A stretch of DNA of 64,000 nucleotides from Woeseia sp034521225 (GCA_034521225.1 JAXHMR010000025.1:124001-188000); one strand, 5' to 3'. Positions 52,385 to 61,854 are shown, numbered from the stretch's first letter. Numbers and translations are program-made. Notes: generated from the sequence alone by a model not told the origin.

Positions 52385-53452
52385 CTAAATCCGCTTCCGT
52401 CGTGCCAGCACCTCATGAATCTCGGCAATGATCGACAGTGCAATCGACGCCGGTCCGCGCCCGCCGATATCCATGCCGGCCGGTCCATGCACGCGCCCCG
52501 CCAGCCCGCTGGCAGCCGGTCCCAGATCATCGAGCAAGCGGCGCCGCCGATCGATCGGCCCGAGCAAACCGACGTACGGAACCTTGCTGGAGGAAAGCCA
52601 CTCGAGATAGGCACGATCCGATTGCAAATGGTGGCTCATGACGATAACGGCATCGATACCGGACAACGGCATGCGCTTGCCGAACCCGGCCACCGGTTCG
52701 TTCAGGACGGCCTCGGCCTGTTCAAAGTTGCCGCTCTGGATGTAGGCGGGCCGGTGATCCTGCACGATGACACGCCAGCCGAGCTCCGCGATCAGGCGCA
52801 CGACCGGCTCGGCATCGGGTCCACCGCCCAGCACGAGAATGCGCGGCGGCGGCTGCAATAGTGCATAAAGCACATGAACTTTCCGGCCGGCTACGTCCTG
52901 CATGCGAGTAAATGACGCCGTGCGCTCGAGGCTCTCGGCAACACAGGTGGCCGTTTCCAGCCGGGCGGATTCGGCGATTCCCCACGCAGTGCACCCGGCC
53001 CCGGCCTGGACCAGCGTGGCGCCGGCTTCGACGAGTTCTGATTCCGATTCCAGCACCGTCACGGCCACACCAGGCTCGTCGCCCGCGTAGACGGCCGCCA
53101 TCGCGGCAAATGGCTGATAGCCTGACCCGGCGGCCAGCGGCTGCAGAAATATGCGCATCAGGCCATCACACCCGACGCCGAGACCCCACAACTCTTCGTC
53201 ATCCCGGCCCAGATCGTAGGTTACCGACTGGGGCACGCCGCTTTCGCTGACTTGTTGCGCGCGCGATGCAAGATCACCTTCGAGACAGCCGCCCGACAAC
53301 ATGCCCTGGAACTTTCCGTCGGCGGTCATCAGCATGCGCGCACCCGTCTTGCTGTACGTCGAGCCGGCGGTTTCAAACACGGTCGCGAGAACCAGGTCGC
53401 GGCCCTGATCACTCCAGCGCTGGAACGCATCCAGCAGGTTACGCGGATTCAT
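52385..53452 (-). CDS. XdhC/CoxI-family molybdenum enzyme maturation protein
   Basis: Family members bind and sulfurate molybdenum cofactor and insert it into xanthine-oxidase-type hydroxylases. The 355-residue product has the N-terminal XdhC/CoxI part (LVLATVFETAGSTYSKTGARML, LSGGCLEGDL). A Rossmann-type C-terminal part carries ILVLGGGPDAEPVVRLIAELGWRV, VMSHHLQSDRAYLEWL, YVGLLGP and HGPAGMDIGGRGPASIALSIIAEI. The ATG at 53452 fits the family start (MNPRNLLDAFQRW). It lies downstream of CoxM/CoxS-like genes on the same strand. Confidence 0.9.
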   Translation of the reverse strand: MNPRNLLDAFQRWSDQGRDLVLATVFETAGSTYSKTGARMLMTADGKFQGMLSGGCLEGDLASRAQQVSESGVPQSVTYDLGRDDEELWGLGVGCDGLMRIFLQPLAAGSGYQPFAAMAAVYAGDEPGVAVTVLESESELVEAGATLVQAGAGCTAWGIAESARLETATCVAESLERTASFTRMQDVAGRKVHVLYALLQPPPRILVLGGGPDAEPVVRLIAELGWRVIVQDHRPAYIQSGNFEQAEAVLNEPVAGFGKRMPLSGIDAVIVMSHHLQSDRAYLEWLSSSKVPYVGLLGPIDRRRRLLDDLGPAASGLAGRVHGPAGMDIGGRGPASIALSIIAEIHEVLARRKRI

Positions 53453-53529
53453 GGCGCAACGCCTCGCGTTTCTTGAGTTGCGACATGCAGCAAATGTCGA
53501 ATAAGCACAGTGGCACGGCGGCACGGTGC

Positions 53530-54345
53530 TCAGTCACACATTTCCTCCACGGCCCGGCGAGCCATGGCAATCACGAGGTGCGCCCGGTATTGGGCGTCGG
53601 CGTGCATGTCACTGGATAGTGCATCCGGATCAATCGTGACGCCGTCAAGCGATGAAACACTGAACTTCTTCGCTAGTGCCGCCTCGATATCGCGAGCCCG
53701 AAACACCGCGGGCGCCGCACCGGTCACCGCGACGCGCACGCGGTCGCTATCTCCTTCGCCATCGCCGGTCTCCACTACCATGACACCGGCAATGGCATAG
53801 CGCGACGCTGGATTTGCAAATTTTGCATAGGCCGCTCGTTGCGGCACCGGGAACCGCAGCGCAACGAGAATTTCACCCTCCTCGAGCGCGGTTTCAAACA
53901 TGCCGAGAAAAAACTCCTCCGCGGTAATCTCGCGCCGGTCGGTAACGAGCACTGCATTCAGGCCCAGCACCGCTGCCGGGTAGTCAGCGGCCGGGTCATT
54001 GTTCGCGACCGAGCCACCGATGGTGCCGCGATTACGTACCTGCGGGTCGCCAACGCACCGCACCAGGCTGGTCAGAGCCGGGAGACGCTGCCTGATGAGG
54101 GTGCTGGCGGCGATATCGGCATGAATTGTCATCGCGCCGATTTCGATGAAGTGCCGATGCTCGCGAATGCCGCGGAGATCGCTGATCGCACCAAGGTCGA
54201 TCAGCGCACCCGGCTGCGCCAGCCGGAACTTCAAAGTCGGGAGCAGCGTCATGCCGCCGGCAAGCAACGTCGCGTCGTCATGCTCGCGTAACAGCGTGAG
54301 TGCTTCGTCCAGCGTACCAGGGCGATAATAGTTAAAATCATGCAT
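53530..54345 (-). CDS. CoxM-like FAD-binding subunit of a molybdenum hydroxylase
   Basis: Medium subunit of a CO-dehydrogenase/xanthine-dehydrogenase-type enzyme, transferring electrons from FeS to FAD. The 271-residue product has FAD-binding motifs DATLLAGGMTLLPTLKFRL and CVGDPQVRNRGTIGGSVANNDPAADYPA, plus the ASRYAIAGVMVV segment. It follows the 2Fe-2S subunit by 42 bases. Its natural partner, the molybdopterin-binding large subunit, is not in the window. Confidence 0.92.
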   Translation of the reverse strand: MHDFNYYRPGTLDEALTLLREHDDATLLAGGMTLLPTLKFRLAQPGALIDLGAISDLRGIREHRHFIEIGAMTIHADIAASTLIRQRLPALTSLVRCVGDPQVRNRGTIGGSVANNDPAADYPAAVLGLNAVLVTDRREITAEEFFLGMFETALEEGEILVALRFPVPQRAAYAKFANPASRYAIAGVMVVETGDGEGDSDRVRVAVTGAAPAVFRARDIEAALAKKFSVSSLDGVTIDPDALSSDMHADAQYRAHLVIAMARRAVEEMCD

Positions 54346-54387
54346 GCGGGTGGCCCGTGCCTGCGTCCTGTTCCGTTGTAAGCCGGT

Positions 54388-54861
54388 TCACTTGTCGCGC
54401 ATCGCGGCCGCTGCCGCACGAATTGCCCGCACGATATTCTGGTAGCCGGTGCAGCGGCACAGGTTTCCCTCGAGCCAGTAGCGAATCTCATCGTCAGTGG
54501 GATCGGGATTGTTTTGCAGTAACTCGAGCGCGCTCATGATCATGCCCGGTGTACAAAAGCCGCACTGCAGCCCATGCTGCTCGCGAAAAGCCTCCTGCAA
54601 CGGATGCAGACTGCCATTTTCCGCAACGCCTTCTATCGTCGTTACGGTCCTGTCCGCAACCTGAACCGCCAGCATCGTGCAACTCTTGACCGAGTGCCCG
54701 TCCACGTGCACGACGCAGGCACCGCACTGGCTGGTATCGCAACCAACGTGCGTGCCGGTGCGACCAAGAGGGCCGCGCAACATATCGACGAGCAGCGTGC
54801 GCGCCTCGACATTCGCGCTTACCGGTTCATCGTTCAGATTGAAAGCAACGTTGATCGTCAT
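54388..54861 (-). CDS. CoxS-like 2Fe-2S subunit of a molybdenum hydroxylase
   Basis: Small subunit of 157 residues carrying two 2Fe-2S clusters. The N-terminal plant-ferredoxin-type site is GTHVGCDTSQCGACVVHVDG with a further Cys in SVKSCTML. The C-terminal helical site is LQCGFCTPGMIMSALELL and GNLCRCTGYQNIVRAI. The ATG at 54861 gives MTINVAFNLNDEPVS. Cluster ligands are all present, so the subunit looks functional. Confidence 0.94.
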   Translation of the reverse strand: MTINVAFNLNDEPVSANVEARTLLVDMLRGPLGRTGTHVGCDTSQCGACVVHVDGHSVKSCTMLAVQVADRTVTTIEGVAENGSLHPLQEAFREQHGLQCGFCTPGMIMSALELLQNNPDPTDDEIRYWLEGNLCRCTGYQNIVRAIRAAAAAMRDK

Positions 54862-54878
54862 GTTTTCCAAACAACCTT

Positions 54879-55457
54879 TTACTCTCGCAGCAACAGCCAC
54901 ATTACGAGCAGCACAGCAACAGCCACAACAGCACCAGCGATAGCAACCATCCGCTTGCCCACACCGGATTGCCCGGTGCCGGGCCCGGGCGCGCTGTCGC
55001 CGGACACGCCGCCAGCACTGGAATCCAGTTCGCGGGACAGGTTGCCAAAGAATTCATCGGCCGTTTTTTCCGTCGCGCCGGCAACGAGCCGCGATCCGAT
55101 TTGGGCGAGCTTGCCGCCGACCTTGAACCGGGCGTTGTAGCTGAGCAGTGTACCGTCATCAACAGGCTCCAGCGTGACATCGGCACTGCCTTTGCCGAAG
55201 CCGGCGGCACCGGCCTTGCTTTCTCCCGCAAGCGTATAGCTGGCAGGTGGATTGAGGTTCTCCAGCGTGATCCGGGTATTGAAGGTTGCCCGAACCGGAC
55301 CGATGGCTGCCCGGATTCGCCCTTTCAGCTCGGAGTCAGTGACGCGTTCCAGGACTTCGCACCCCGGTATGCACTTGGCCAGCATCTCCGGGTCATTCAG
55401 GGCCACCCAAACCTGTTCACGCGGTGCGCGGATACGGTACTCGCCTTTGACGTCCAT
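54879..55457 (-). CDS. CoxG-like SRPBCC protein with a C-terminal membrane anchor
   Basis: CO dehydrogenase subunit G family protein of 192 residues. The START-like domain runs MDVKGEYRIRAPREQVW, DPEMLAKCIPGCEVLERV, GPVRATFNTRITL and KVGGKLAQIGSRLVAG. A C-terminal helix (MVAIAGAVVAVAVLLVMWLLL) probably anchors it in the membrane. In characterised clusters CoxG helps recruit the enzyme to the membrane. coxS follows after 17 bases. The ATG at 55457 avoids a longer start that lies in a MITE. Confidence 0.9.
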   Translation of the reverse strand: MDVKGEYRIRAPREQVWVALNDPEMLAKCIPGCEVLERVTDSELKGRIRAAIGPVRATFNTRITLENLNPPASYTLAGESKAGAAGFGKGSADVTLEPVDDGTLLSYNARFKVGGKLAQIGSRLVAGATEKTADEFFGNLSRELDSSAGGVSGDSAPGPGTGQSGVGKRMVAIAGAVVAVAVLLVMWLLLRE

Positions 55458-55487
55458 CTCTGCGCATTTCCCTGCGACACTGGCCCA

Positions 55488-55679
55488 GCTTGGATTATTC
55501 ATGAACGGCACGATGGTCGGGGCGGAGGTGCGCCCCGGGAGGGCTTTTCAGGGCTGTGCCGGACACGGACGTCCGGCACAGAGCGTACAGGGACGTATTC
55601 ACAGCGTCCCTGAAAAGCCCTCCCCGGGGTGCGCCTTCGCCTACCACCCAAAGCCAAACGTTCATGAATAATCCAGGCT
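55488..55679. repeat. MITE-like element, copy between coxG and metF
   Basis: Ends AGCTTGGATTATTCATGAAC and its near-complement (ATAATCCAGGCT) with one mismatch. The interior pairs GGGAGGGCTTTTCAGGG with its complement. It lies exactly between two genes on the same strand and would interrupt any read-through. Confidence 0.88.
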
Positions 55680-55685
55680 AGTAGC

Positions 55686-56582
55686 TTACAACATACCCGC
55701 CAATTGCACTGATGCCACAATGGCACTGGCCTGCCCGGGCGCCATCAGGTGCGCACCCGAAATCCCGGGAATGTCACGTGCCGCCTGCAGCAGCTCGGCG
55801 CAGATTGCGATGCCTTCCTGGCGCGGGTCGCGTGCGGCCTCCATGCGGCGGATCACACCGTCGGGCATGATCGTTCCATACAGGTTGTCGCGCATCCAGC
55901 GTGCGCTGTTGGCAGACCGCAACGGACCCAGCCCGACCAGGAAGTAAAGGCTGTCGGTCAGGCCATGCGATGCCAACGCCTGCATGTAGCGCGCCATCAG
56001 ATCCATGTCAAAGCAAAACTGCGTTTGCACGAACTGGGCACCTGCTTCGGCCTTTGCGATCAGCGATTCCGGCGACCAGTTGCCGTTCGGCTCAACCGGC
56101 GTATCTGCTGCGCCGCAGAAAAATTCAGGCGTGCTCGTCAATGTGTCGCCGGAGGTCGTCCTGCCGTACTCCATCTCGCGCATGGCCCGCAGCAATGAGC
56201 GCGAATCGAAATCGAAAACCGCAGCAGCATCGCCGTCCGCACCAACATCATCGCCACGAAGCACCAGTACATTGCGGACGCCGAATGCCGCGGCACCCAG
56301 CAGGTCCGCCTGGATGGCAATGCGATTCCGGTCACGGCAGGTGACCTGCAGCACCGGTTCGACGCCGCACTGCTTGACATGAATAGCCGCCGGCAGGCTA
56401 GACATACGAATACGCGCACCGGCACCGTCCGTCAGGTTGATGGCATTGACCGCAGGCTTCAGCGTATTCGCTGCCTCAGTGAGCGAGGCGAGATCAGTGC
56501 CACGCGGCGGCGTAAGTTCGGCAGTAAGCGCGAAATGACCGGATTCGAGGCATTTTCGGAATGGATTGTCAGCTTTTTTCAT
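55686..56582 (-). CDS. Methylenetetrahydrofolate reductase family protein
   Basis: Flavoprotein that interconverts methylene- and methyl-tetrahydrofolate. The 298-residue product has the TIM-barrel motifs LTAELTPPRGTDLASLTEAA, VLVLRGDDVG, AGAQFVQTQFCFDMDLMARYM and LYFLVGLGPLRSANSARWM. GVIRRMEAARDPRQEGIAICAELLQ closes the barrel. It is closer to MetF-like proteins of C1 catabolism than to the methionine-synthesis enzyme, but I cannot settle this by eye. The ATG at 56582 (MKKADNPFRKCLES) is used. The gene lies beside the Cox-like set. Confidence 0.85.
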   Translation of the reverse strand: MKKADNPFRKCLESGHFALTAELTPPRGTDLASLTEAANTLKPAVNAINLTDGAGARIRMSSLPAAIHVKQCGVEPVLQVTCRDRNRIAIQADLLGAAAFGVRNVLVLRGDDVGADGDAAAVFDFDSRSLLRAMREMEYGRTTSGDTLTSTPEFFCGAADTPVEPNGNWSPESLIAKAEAGAQFVQTQFCFDMDLMARYMQALASHGLTDSLYFLVGLGPLRSANSARWMRDNLYGTIMPDGVIRRMEAARDPRQEGIAICAELLQAARDIPGISGAHLMAPGQASAIVASVQLAGML

Positions 56583-56644
56583 AAAGATTTCCGCGGGGCC
56601 AGGCAAAGCCCACCTTATACGACTGCGGACCGGCGCGGCAATTG

Positions 56645-56850
56645 CCCGTCATCGCGAGGAGCGCAGCCCGTCATCGCGAGGAGCGCAGCCCGTCATCGCG
56701 AGGGAGCGCAGCGACGTGGCGACCTCGCACGGATAATGACTCTGCCAATCGGAACGAGATTGCCACGCCCTGCGGGCTCGCAATGACGGCGCAGTTGTCA
56801 CGCCCTGCGGGCTCGCAATGACCGCACAGTTTTCACGCCGTGCAATGACG
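56645..56850. repeat. REP-like repeat cluster between metF and mmsA
   Basis: Three GTCATCGCGAGGAGCGCAGC modules are tandemly arranged with a period of about 25 bases. The ATAATGACTCTGCCAATCGG spacer, an inverted module, and repeated GCGGGCTCGCAATGACNGC ends follow. The run lies in the 290-base space after mmsA. Confidence 0.8.
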
Positions 56851-56872
56851 GTTTCTTCGGGCCCGTTGCGTA

Positions 56873-58391
56873 CTACATCGTCGGCATGGAGAAATCCGCG
56901 CCCGCCCGGATACCGGTCGGCCATCGCGAAGTAACAGTCTTCAGGCGCGTATAGAAACGCACACCCTCCATGCCATAGATCGACATGTCGCCGAACAACG
57001 ACCGTTTCCAGCCACCGAAGCTGTGAAAAGCCGCCGGCACAGGAATCGGCACGTTGATCCCGACCATGCCGACGAGGATGCGCTGGGAAAATTCGCGTGC
57101 CGCATCGCCATCGCGTGTAAATATCGCCGTGCCATTGCCGTACTCATGGTCGTTGATCAAAGCGATGGCATCATCAAACGTATCCACCCGGGTCATCGTC
57201 AACACCGGCCCGAAGATCTCTTCCTGGTAGACCCGCATGTCCTGCGTCGTGTTATCGAACAACGTCGGGCCAAGGAAATACCCGGCGGATTTGGTGATGT
57301 CATGCGTACGCCCGTCCACGAGCAGCGTTGCGCCTTCCTGCTCGCCGAGATCAATATAGGACCGGACCTTGTCGCGATGCTCGGCGGTGATGAGTGGTCC
57401 CATGTCATTGGTATGGTCGGTGCCGGGGCCGATGCGCAGTGCCTCGATACGCGGCAGCAGTTCCTCAAGCAGCCGGTCTGCCGCATCGCCGACTGTCACG
57501 ACGGCGGAGATCGCCATGCAACGTTCACCGGCGGAACCGTAGCCGGCACCGACCAGCGCATCGGCGGCCTGCGCCATGTCGGCATCCGGCATCACTACCA
57601 GGTGATTCTTGGCGCCGCCCAATGCCTGCACGCGCTTGCCGTGCTCGGATGCAGTCCGGTAGACGTGTTCTGCAACGGGCGTCGAACCGACAAAGCTGAC
57701 GGCACCGACGCGCGGTTCGGCCAGCAGCGTATTGACCGCGACATGGTCACCTTGCACGACATTGAACACACCGTCGGGCAGGCCGGCTTCCTTTAGCAAC
57801 TCCGCCCACTTGAGCGAGCATCCGGGGTCCTTTTCTGAAGGCTTCAGGACAAAGGTATTGCCGCAGGCAATTGCCAGCGGAAACATCCACATCGGCACCA
57901 TCGCCGGAAAATTGAATGGCGTGATACCGGCACAGACGCCGATCGGCTGGCGCAGCGAATGCGTATCGACGCCGGTACCCACCTGGTCGCTGAACTCACC
58001 CTTGATCAGGTGCGGAATACCGCAGGCAAACTCGACGACTTCAAGGCCCAGCTGTATCTCCCCGTCGGCATCGTGCAGCACCTTGCCGTGTTCCTCGGTG
58101 ATCAGTGCGGCGATTTCCTCGGCGATCACGCTCGATCAGCTCCTTTAACCGGAACATGACCCGTGCCCGCCGCATTACCGGTGTTGCCGACCACGCCGGA
58201 AACGCGTTTGCCGCGGCCGTGACGGCCGCCTCGGTATCGGCCGCGGTCGACATCTGGACCTCGGCGCATTGCCGGCCGGTCGCCGAATCGAACACAGGCG
58301 CGGTGTTGCCGGAGTTCGCTTCAGCCGCCTTGCCGTCGATCCAGTTCGGGATTCTGCGTACGGATTTCAATGCGGTTGCTTTTTCTGCCAT
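56873..58391 (-). CDS. mmsA: Methylmalonate-semialdehyde dehydrogenase, CoA-acylating (frameshifted in this sequence)
   Basis: Oxidises methylmalonate or malonate semialdehyde to propionyl- or acetyl-CoA. The N-terminal piece (IPNWIDGKAAEANSGNTAPVFD, AFPAWSATPVMRRARVMFRLKELIER) and the main piece (EEIAALITEEHGK onwards) join when one base is removed near 58130. The MmsA-type active site reads GSAGERCMAISAVVTVG with the catalytic cysteine. The C-terminus LKTVTSRWP-GIRAGADFSMPTM is diagnostic. The corrected protein has about 505 residues. It follows the aminotransferase gene on the same strand. Confidence 0.9.
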
Positions 58392-58513
58392 GGTCCTGGT
58401 CCTGTGTAATATCGGGTGGCCCGCCGTCTCACTTCACGAGTGTCGTCGCCGGGGGTATCGGCCTGGCCATGCTGTACAGGCGCGACCGGTATCCTGCCTT
58501 TTTTGGCGTCAGT

Positions 58514-59854
58514 TCATTGCGCGCGCAGCGCCTTGCGCACGGTTTCAACAATTTCTTCGATCTGCCCCTCTTCGATGATCAGCGGGGGTGAGAACGCGAG
58601 CGTGTCGCCGGTTGTGCGGATAATCAGTCCGTTGTCGTAACAGTCACGAAATATCTGCATGGCGCGGGCCGTGGGCTGGCCGTCGATCGGCTGCAACTCG
58701 ACGGCGCCGATCAGGCCAAAGTTACGCACGTCGATAACGTTCGGTTCGTCCTTCAGGCTGTGCAACGCGTCCTCGAACGTCGGCTCCAGAGCCCGGGCGC
58801 GGTCGAACAGTCCTTCCTCATTATAGACATCCAGCGTCGCGCAACCGGCCGCTGCCGCCAGCGGGTGCCCGGAATACGTGTAACCGTGGAAAAACTCGAT
58901 AGCGTTCTCGGGCCCGGTCATGAAAGTGTCGTACACCTTGCTTTTTGCGAGTACGGCGCCCATGGGTACCGTGCCACTGGTCAGGCCCTTCGCAAGCGTC
59001 ATCAGGTCCGGCGTGACACCGAAACGGCCGGCACCGAATGCGGCACCGGTCCTGCCGAAACCACAAATGACCTCGTCGAATATCAGCAGGATTCCGTGCC
59101 GGTCGCAAATCTCGCGAATCCGCTTCAGGTAACCTTCCGGCGGCAGCAGCACGCCCGCCGATCCGGCGATAGGTTCAATGATCACGGCAGCGATCGTCGA
59201 TGCATCGTGCAAGGCGATCGGATTTTTCCAGTTCATCGGCAAGGTGCGCACCCCGATGGCGGCAGCCCTCGCGAAAATGCATTGTGTTCAAGATTGTGCG
59301 TGTGGGGCAGATGGTCGACGCCCGGCAGCATCGTCCCCGAACATCTTGCGATTCGGTGATATGCCACCCACCGAAATGCCACCGAAGCCGACACCGTGGT
59401 AGCCGCGAGCACGGCCGATCAGGCGCGTACGGGATGCTTCGCCACGCAGGCGATGCCAGGCCAACGCCATTTTCAGTGCTGTGTCGACCGCCTCGGAGCC
59501 CGAGTTGACAAAGAATGCGTAGTCCATGCCCTCCGGCGCTATGTCCGTCAGCCGGTTCGCCAGTTCGAATACCTTTGGGTGGCCCAGCTGGAAGGCCATG
59601 GCGTAATCGAGTTCCGCCGCCTGCTTCTGGATTGCCTCAACGATTTTCGGGTGACAATGACCGGCATTGCAGCACCAGAGGCCGGCGACAGCATCCAGCA
59701 ACTTGCGGCCGTCATGCGTACGGCAATACATACCCTCGGCGCCGGTGATCAGGCGCGGATTTTCCTTGAAATAGCGATTGCCGGTAAACGGCATCCAGTA
59801 CGCCTGCAGATCAGGCAGACCTGGTTCCAGGTTCTCGGCGGTATTGTTCGTCAT
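58514..59854 (-). CDS. Beta-alanine/omega-amino acid:pyruvate aminotransferase (frameshifted in this sequence)
   Basis: PLP class III aminotransferase making malonate semialdehyde from beta-alanine, feeding mmsA. The N-terminal part has YWMPFTGNRYFKENPRLI, AGLWCCNAGHCHPKIVEAI, VNSGSEAVDTALKMALAWHR and RGYHGVGFGGISVGGISPNR. The C-terminal part has DEVICGFGRTGAAFGA and the PLP lysine in LAKGLTSGTVPMGAVL. Between them, three extra bases (near 59335, 59250 and 59222) hide TMLPGVDHLPHTHNLEHNAF and HLADELE. Three insertions leave the outer parts in frame overall, with stops in between. The corrected length is about 445 residues. Putrescine aminotransferase is a less likely name. Confidence 0.87.
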
Positions 59855-59895
59855 TGTCGGACTCCATGAATTTCGCCTGCGCCGGGCGTGCCGGC

Positions 59896-61176
59896 CTACA
59901 GAATTTCTTTTAACCGGTAATACATCATGCCAAGCGCCAGGGCGGGATTCGCAAACCACTTGCCGCCGGGCAGCCGCAGATGCCGGATGCGCTCAAATAC
60001 ATCGAACCGCTCGGTCGTGCCAGCAATGGCATCAGCCAATACGGTACCGGCCATATGCGACGGTGCGAGACCGTGACCGGAATATCCCTGGGCATACCAG
60101 GTATTCCCCTCGATACGACCAAACTGCGGAATGCGATTGATACTGATCGCGATATAACCGCCCCACTCAAAGTCTATTTTCGCATCAGCGAGCTGCGGGA
60201 AGGCACGAACCATGTTGGGCCTCAGCGTTGCCGTTATGTCGCGCGGGTCGCGCCCGGAATAATTACAAAGTCCGCCGAACAGCATGCGCTTGTCCGCCGA
60301 CAGCCGGAAGTAATCGAGCCCGACACGCTGGTCGCAGGCCGCCATGTCCTCCGGCAGTAGTTCACTGGCAAGTTCCGCGGACAAGGGTTCGGTGGCAATG
60401 ACGTAGCTGCCCGATGGAATCACGGCGCCAAAAAGCCGCCGCTCGGCGCGGCCAAGATAGGCATTTCCGGCGAGCACAACCGACTTCGCATGCACAATGC
60501 CGTCCGGGGTCTCGACGCGGGGATTCGTTCCGTGGTGCACGCGGGTCACCGGCGTCTGCTCGAAGATACTGGCACCCAGTTGCTCAAGAGCGCGCGCCTC
60601 GCCAAGGCACAGGTTCAGCGGATGCAGGTGTCCGTTGCCGCGATTGATGCAGACCACCGATGTAGCGCTTCGACCCGATGTAGCGCGGCAATGCATCCTG
60701 CTCGACGAGCAGCATTTCATGCGGATAGTTGAGCGCGCGCTTGCGTTCGATCTCGGCGCGAAAATAATCCATTTCCTTGTCTTTAAGGGCGAGATCGAGA
60801 TAGCCGAACTTGAGATCGCAATCAATGTCGTGCCGCCGGATGCGGTCAACGACGATATCGCGGCATTCGACGCCCATTTGCCAGACCAGGCGAGCGGCGT
60901 CACTACCGAGCCGTTTCTCATCTTGTCGACATCGACGAAACCGTCGATCAGTTGCCCGCCGTTGCGCCCCGAGGCACCCCAGCCGACGCGATTTGCTTCG
61001 AGCAACGCGACATCATAGCCACGCTCGGCGAGACCCAACGCCGCCGACAGACCGGTAAATCCGGCACCCACGACGGCAACATCACAGCGGTGCTCGCCGC
61101 GCAACGGCGCATAGTCCGTGCGCCAGTTGGCACTGGCCGCGTAGTAGGAGCGCGGATGTTCCTGAGGCTGTTGCAT
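59896..61176 (-). CDS. puuB: Gamma-glutamylputrescine oxidoreductase-like FAD enzyme (two compensating frameshifts)
   Basis: FAD-dependent amine oxidase of the DAO family. The N-terminal FAD motif is CDVAVVGAGFTGLSAALGLAERG and GRNGGQLIDGFVDVD follows. From about 60920 to 60655 the given frame is nonsense; the neighbouring frame there reads LVWQMGVECRDIVVDRIRRH and KEMDYFRAEIERKRALNYPH, as expected for PuuB. One base lost near 60920 and one gained near 60655 explain it, and the total stays divisible by three. HLHPLNLCLGEARALEQLGA and YSGHGLAPSHMAGTVLADAI complete the enzyme (about 427 residues). It is divergent from puuR. Confidence 0.85.
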   Translation of the reverse strand: MQQPQEHPRSYYAASANWRTDYAPLRGEHRCDVAVVGAGFTGLSAALGLAERGYDVALLEANRVGWGASGRNGGQLIDGFVDVDKMRNGSVVTPLAWSGKWASNAAISSLTASGGTTLIAISSSAISISPLKTRKWIIFAPRSNASARSTIRMKCCSSSRMHCRATSGRSATSVVCINRGNGHLHPLNLCLGEARALEQLGASIFEQTPVTRVHHGTNPRVETPDGIVHAKSVVLAGNAYLGRAERRLFGAVIPSGSYVIATEPLSAELASELLPEDMAACDQRVGLDYFRLSADKRMLFGGLCNYSGRDPRDITATLRPNMVRAFPQLADAKIDFEWGGYIAISINRIPQFGRIEGNTWYAQGYSGHGLAPSHMAGTVLADAIAGTTERFDVFERIRHLRLPGGKWFANPALALGMMYYRLKEIL

Positions 61177-61223
61177 GGCATGCAGGGTACGCGAGCGCCG
61201 TTGAGTTAACAATATTTAAACAG

Positions 61224-61253
61224 TTGAAATTAAGTCATTGAATTTCATACTAT
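61224..61253 (+). promoter_or_regulatory. Promoter with an internal inverted repeat ahead of puuR
   Basis: TTGAAA (61224-61229) and TACTAT (61248-61253) are 18 bases apart in the strikingly AT-rich space between puuB and puuR. A perfect short inverted repeat, GAAATT (61226-61231) and AATTTC (61241-61246), overlaps both. It could be an operator for autoregulation by the XRE-cupin protein. Confidence 0.5.
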
Positions 61254-61303
61254 GGCGTAAACATTCGTTTAGTATTATTAACAATTCAACACTGGAAAAG
61301 GCC

Positions 61304-61849
61304 ATGGATGACATCGGACCGCGCTTGAAGACGTTGCGCCAGCAGCAGCACCTGTCACAACGCCGGCTCGCGGCGATGTCGGGTGTCTCGAATGCTACGA
61401 TCTCGTTGATTGAAAACGGCCGCAGCGATCCGTCAATGGGCCTGTTAAAGCGCATCCTCGATGCAATGGGAGTATCGTTCGCGGATTTTTTCTCGGAGCC
61501 GCAAGCAGCGCGGGAACAGTACTTTTTCCGCGCGACTGAGTTGAGTGAAATCAGCAGCGGCCCGATCCGCTACCGTCAGATTGGCAGCGACCTGAGCGGC
61601 AGCGCGCTGCAGATACTCCACGAACGCTATCTGCCGGGCGCCGATACCGGCCGCTCGATGCTGAGTCACGAGGCTGAAGAAGGGGGCATTATTCTCGCGG
61701 GCCGCCTCGAGGTAACCGTCAGTGGTCAAACAGCCACCCTGGCTGCCGGCGATGCGTACCGCTTCAACAGCCGCCTGCCCCATCGCTTCCGCAACACCGG
61801 CAGTGAAGACTGCGTCCTGGTCTCGGCCTGCACGCCGCCGAGTTTCTGA
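61304..61849 (+). CDS. puuR: PuuR-like XRE/cupin transcriptional regulator
   Basis: An N-terminal lambda-repressor-type HTH (LKTLRQQQHLSQRRLAAMSGVSNATISLIENGRSDPS, about residues 8-44) precedes a C-terminal cupin domain (LPGADTGRSMLSHEAEEGGIILAGRLEVTVSG...AGDAYRFNSRLPHRFRN, split over residues 110-170). The 181 residues are close to E. coli PuuR (185), which represses putrescine use genes. It is divergent from puuB and flanked by puuA- and speB-like genes, so control of polyamine catabolism is a fair inference. Confidence 0.88.
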   Translation: MDDIGPRLKTLRQQQHLSQRRLAAMSGVSNATISLIENGRSDPSMGLLKRILDAMGVSFADFFSEPQAAREQYFFRATELSEISSGPIRYRQIGSDLSGSALQILHERYLPGADTGRSMLSHEAEEGGIILAGRLEVTVSGQTATLAAGDAYRFNSRLPHRFRNTGSEDCVLVSACTPPSF

Positions 61850-61854
61850 ACCCG

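Noticed and set aside
58041..58129. Two separate aldehyde dehydrogenase genes overlapping here
   Set aside because: The two pieces are consecutive parts of one MmsA protein, joined by correcting one base.
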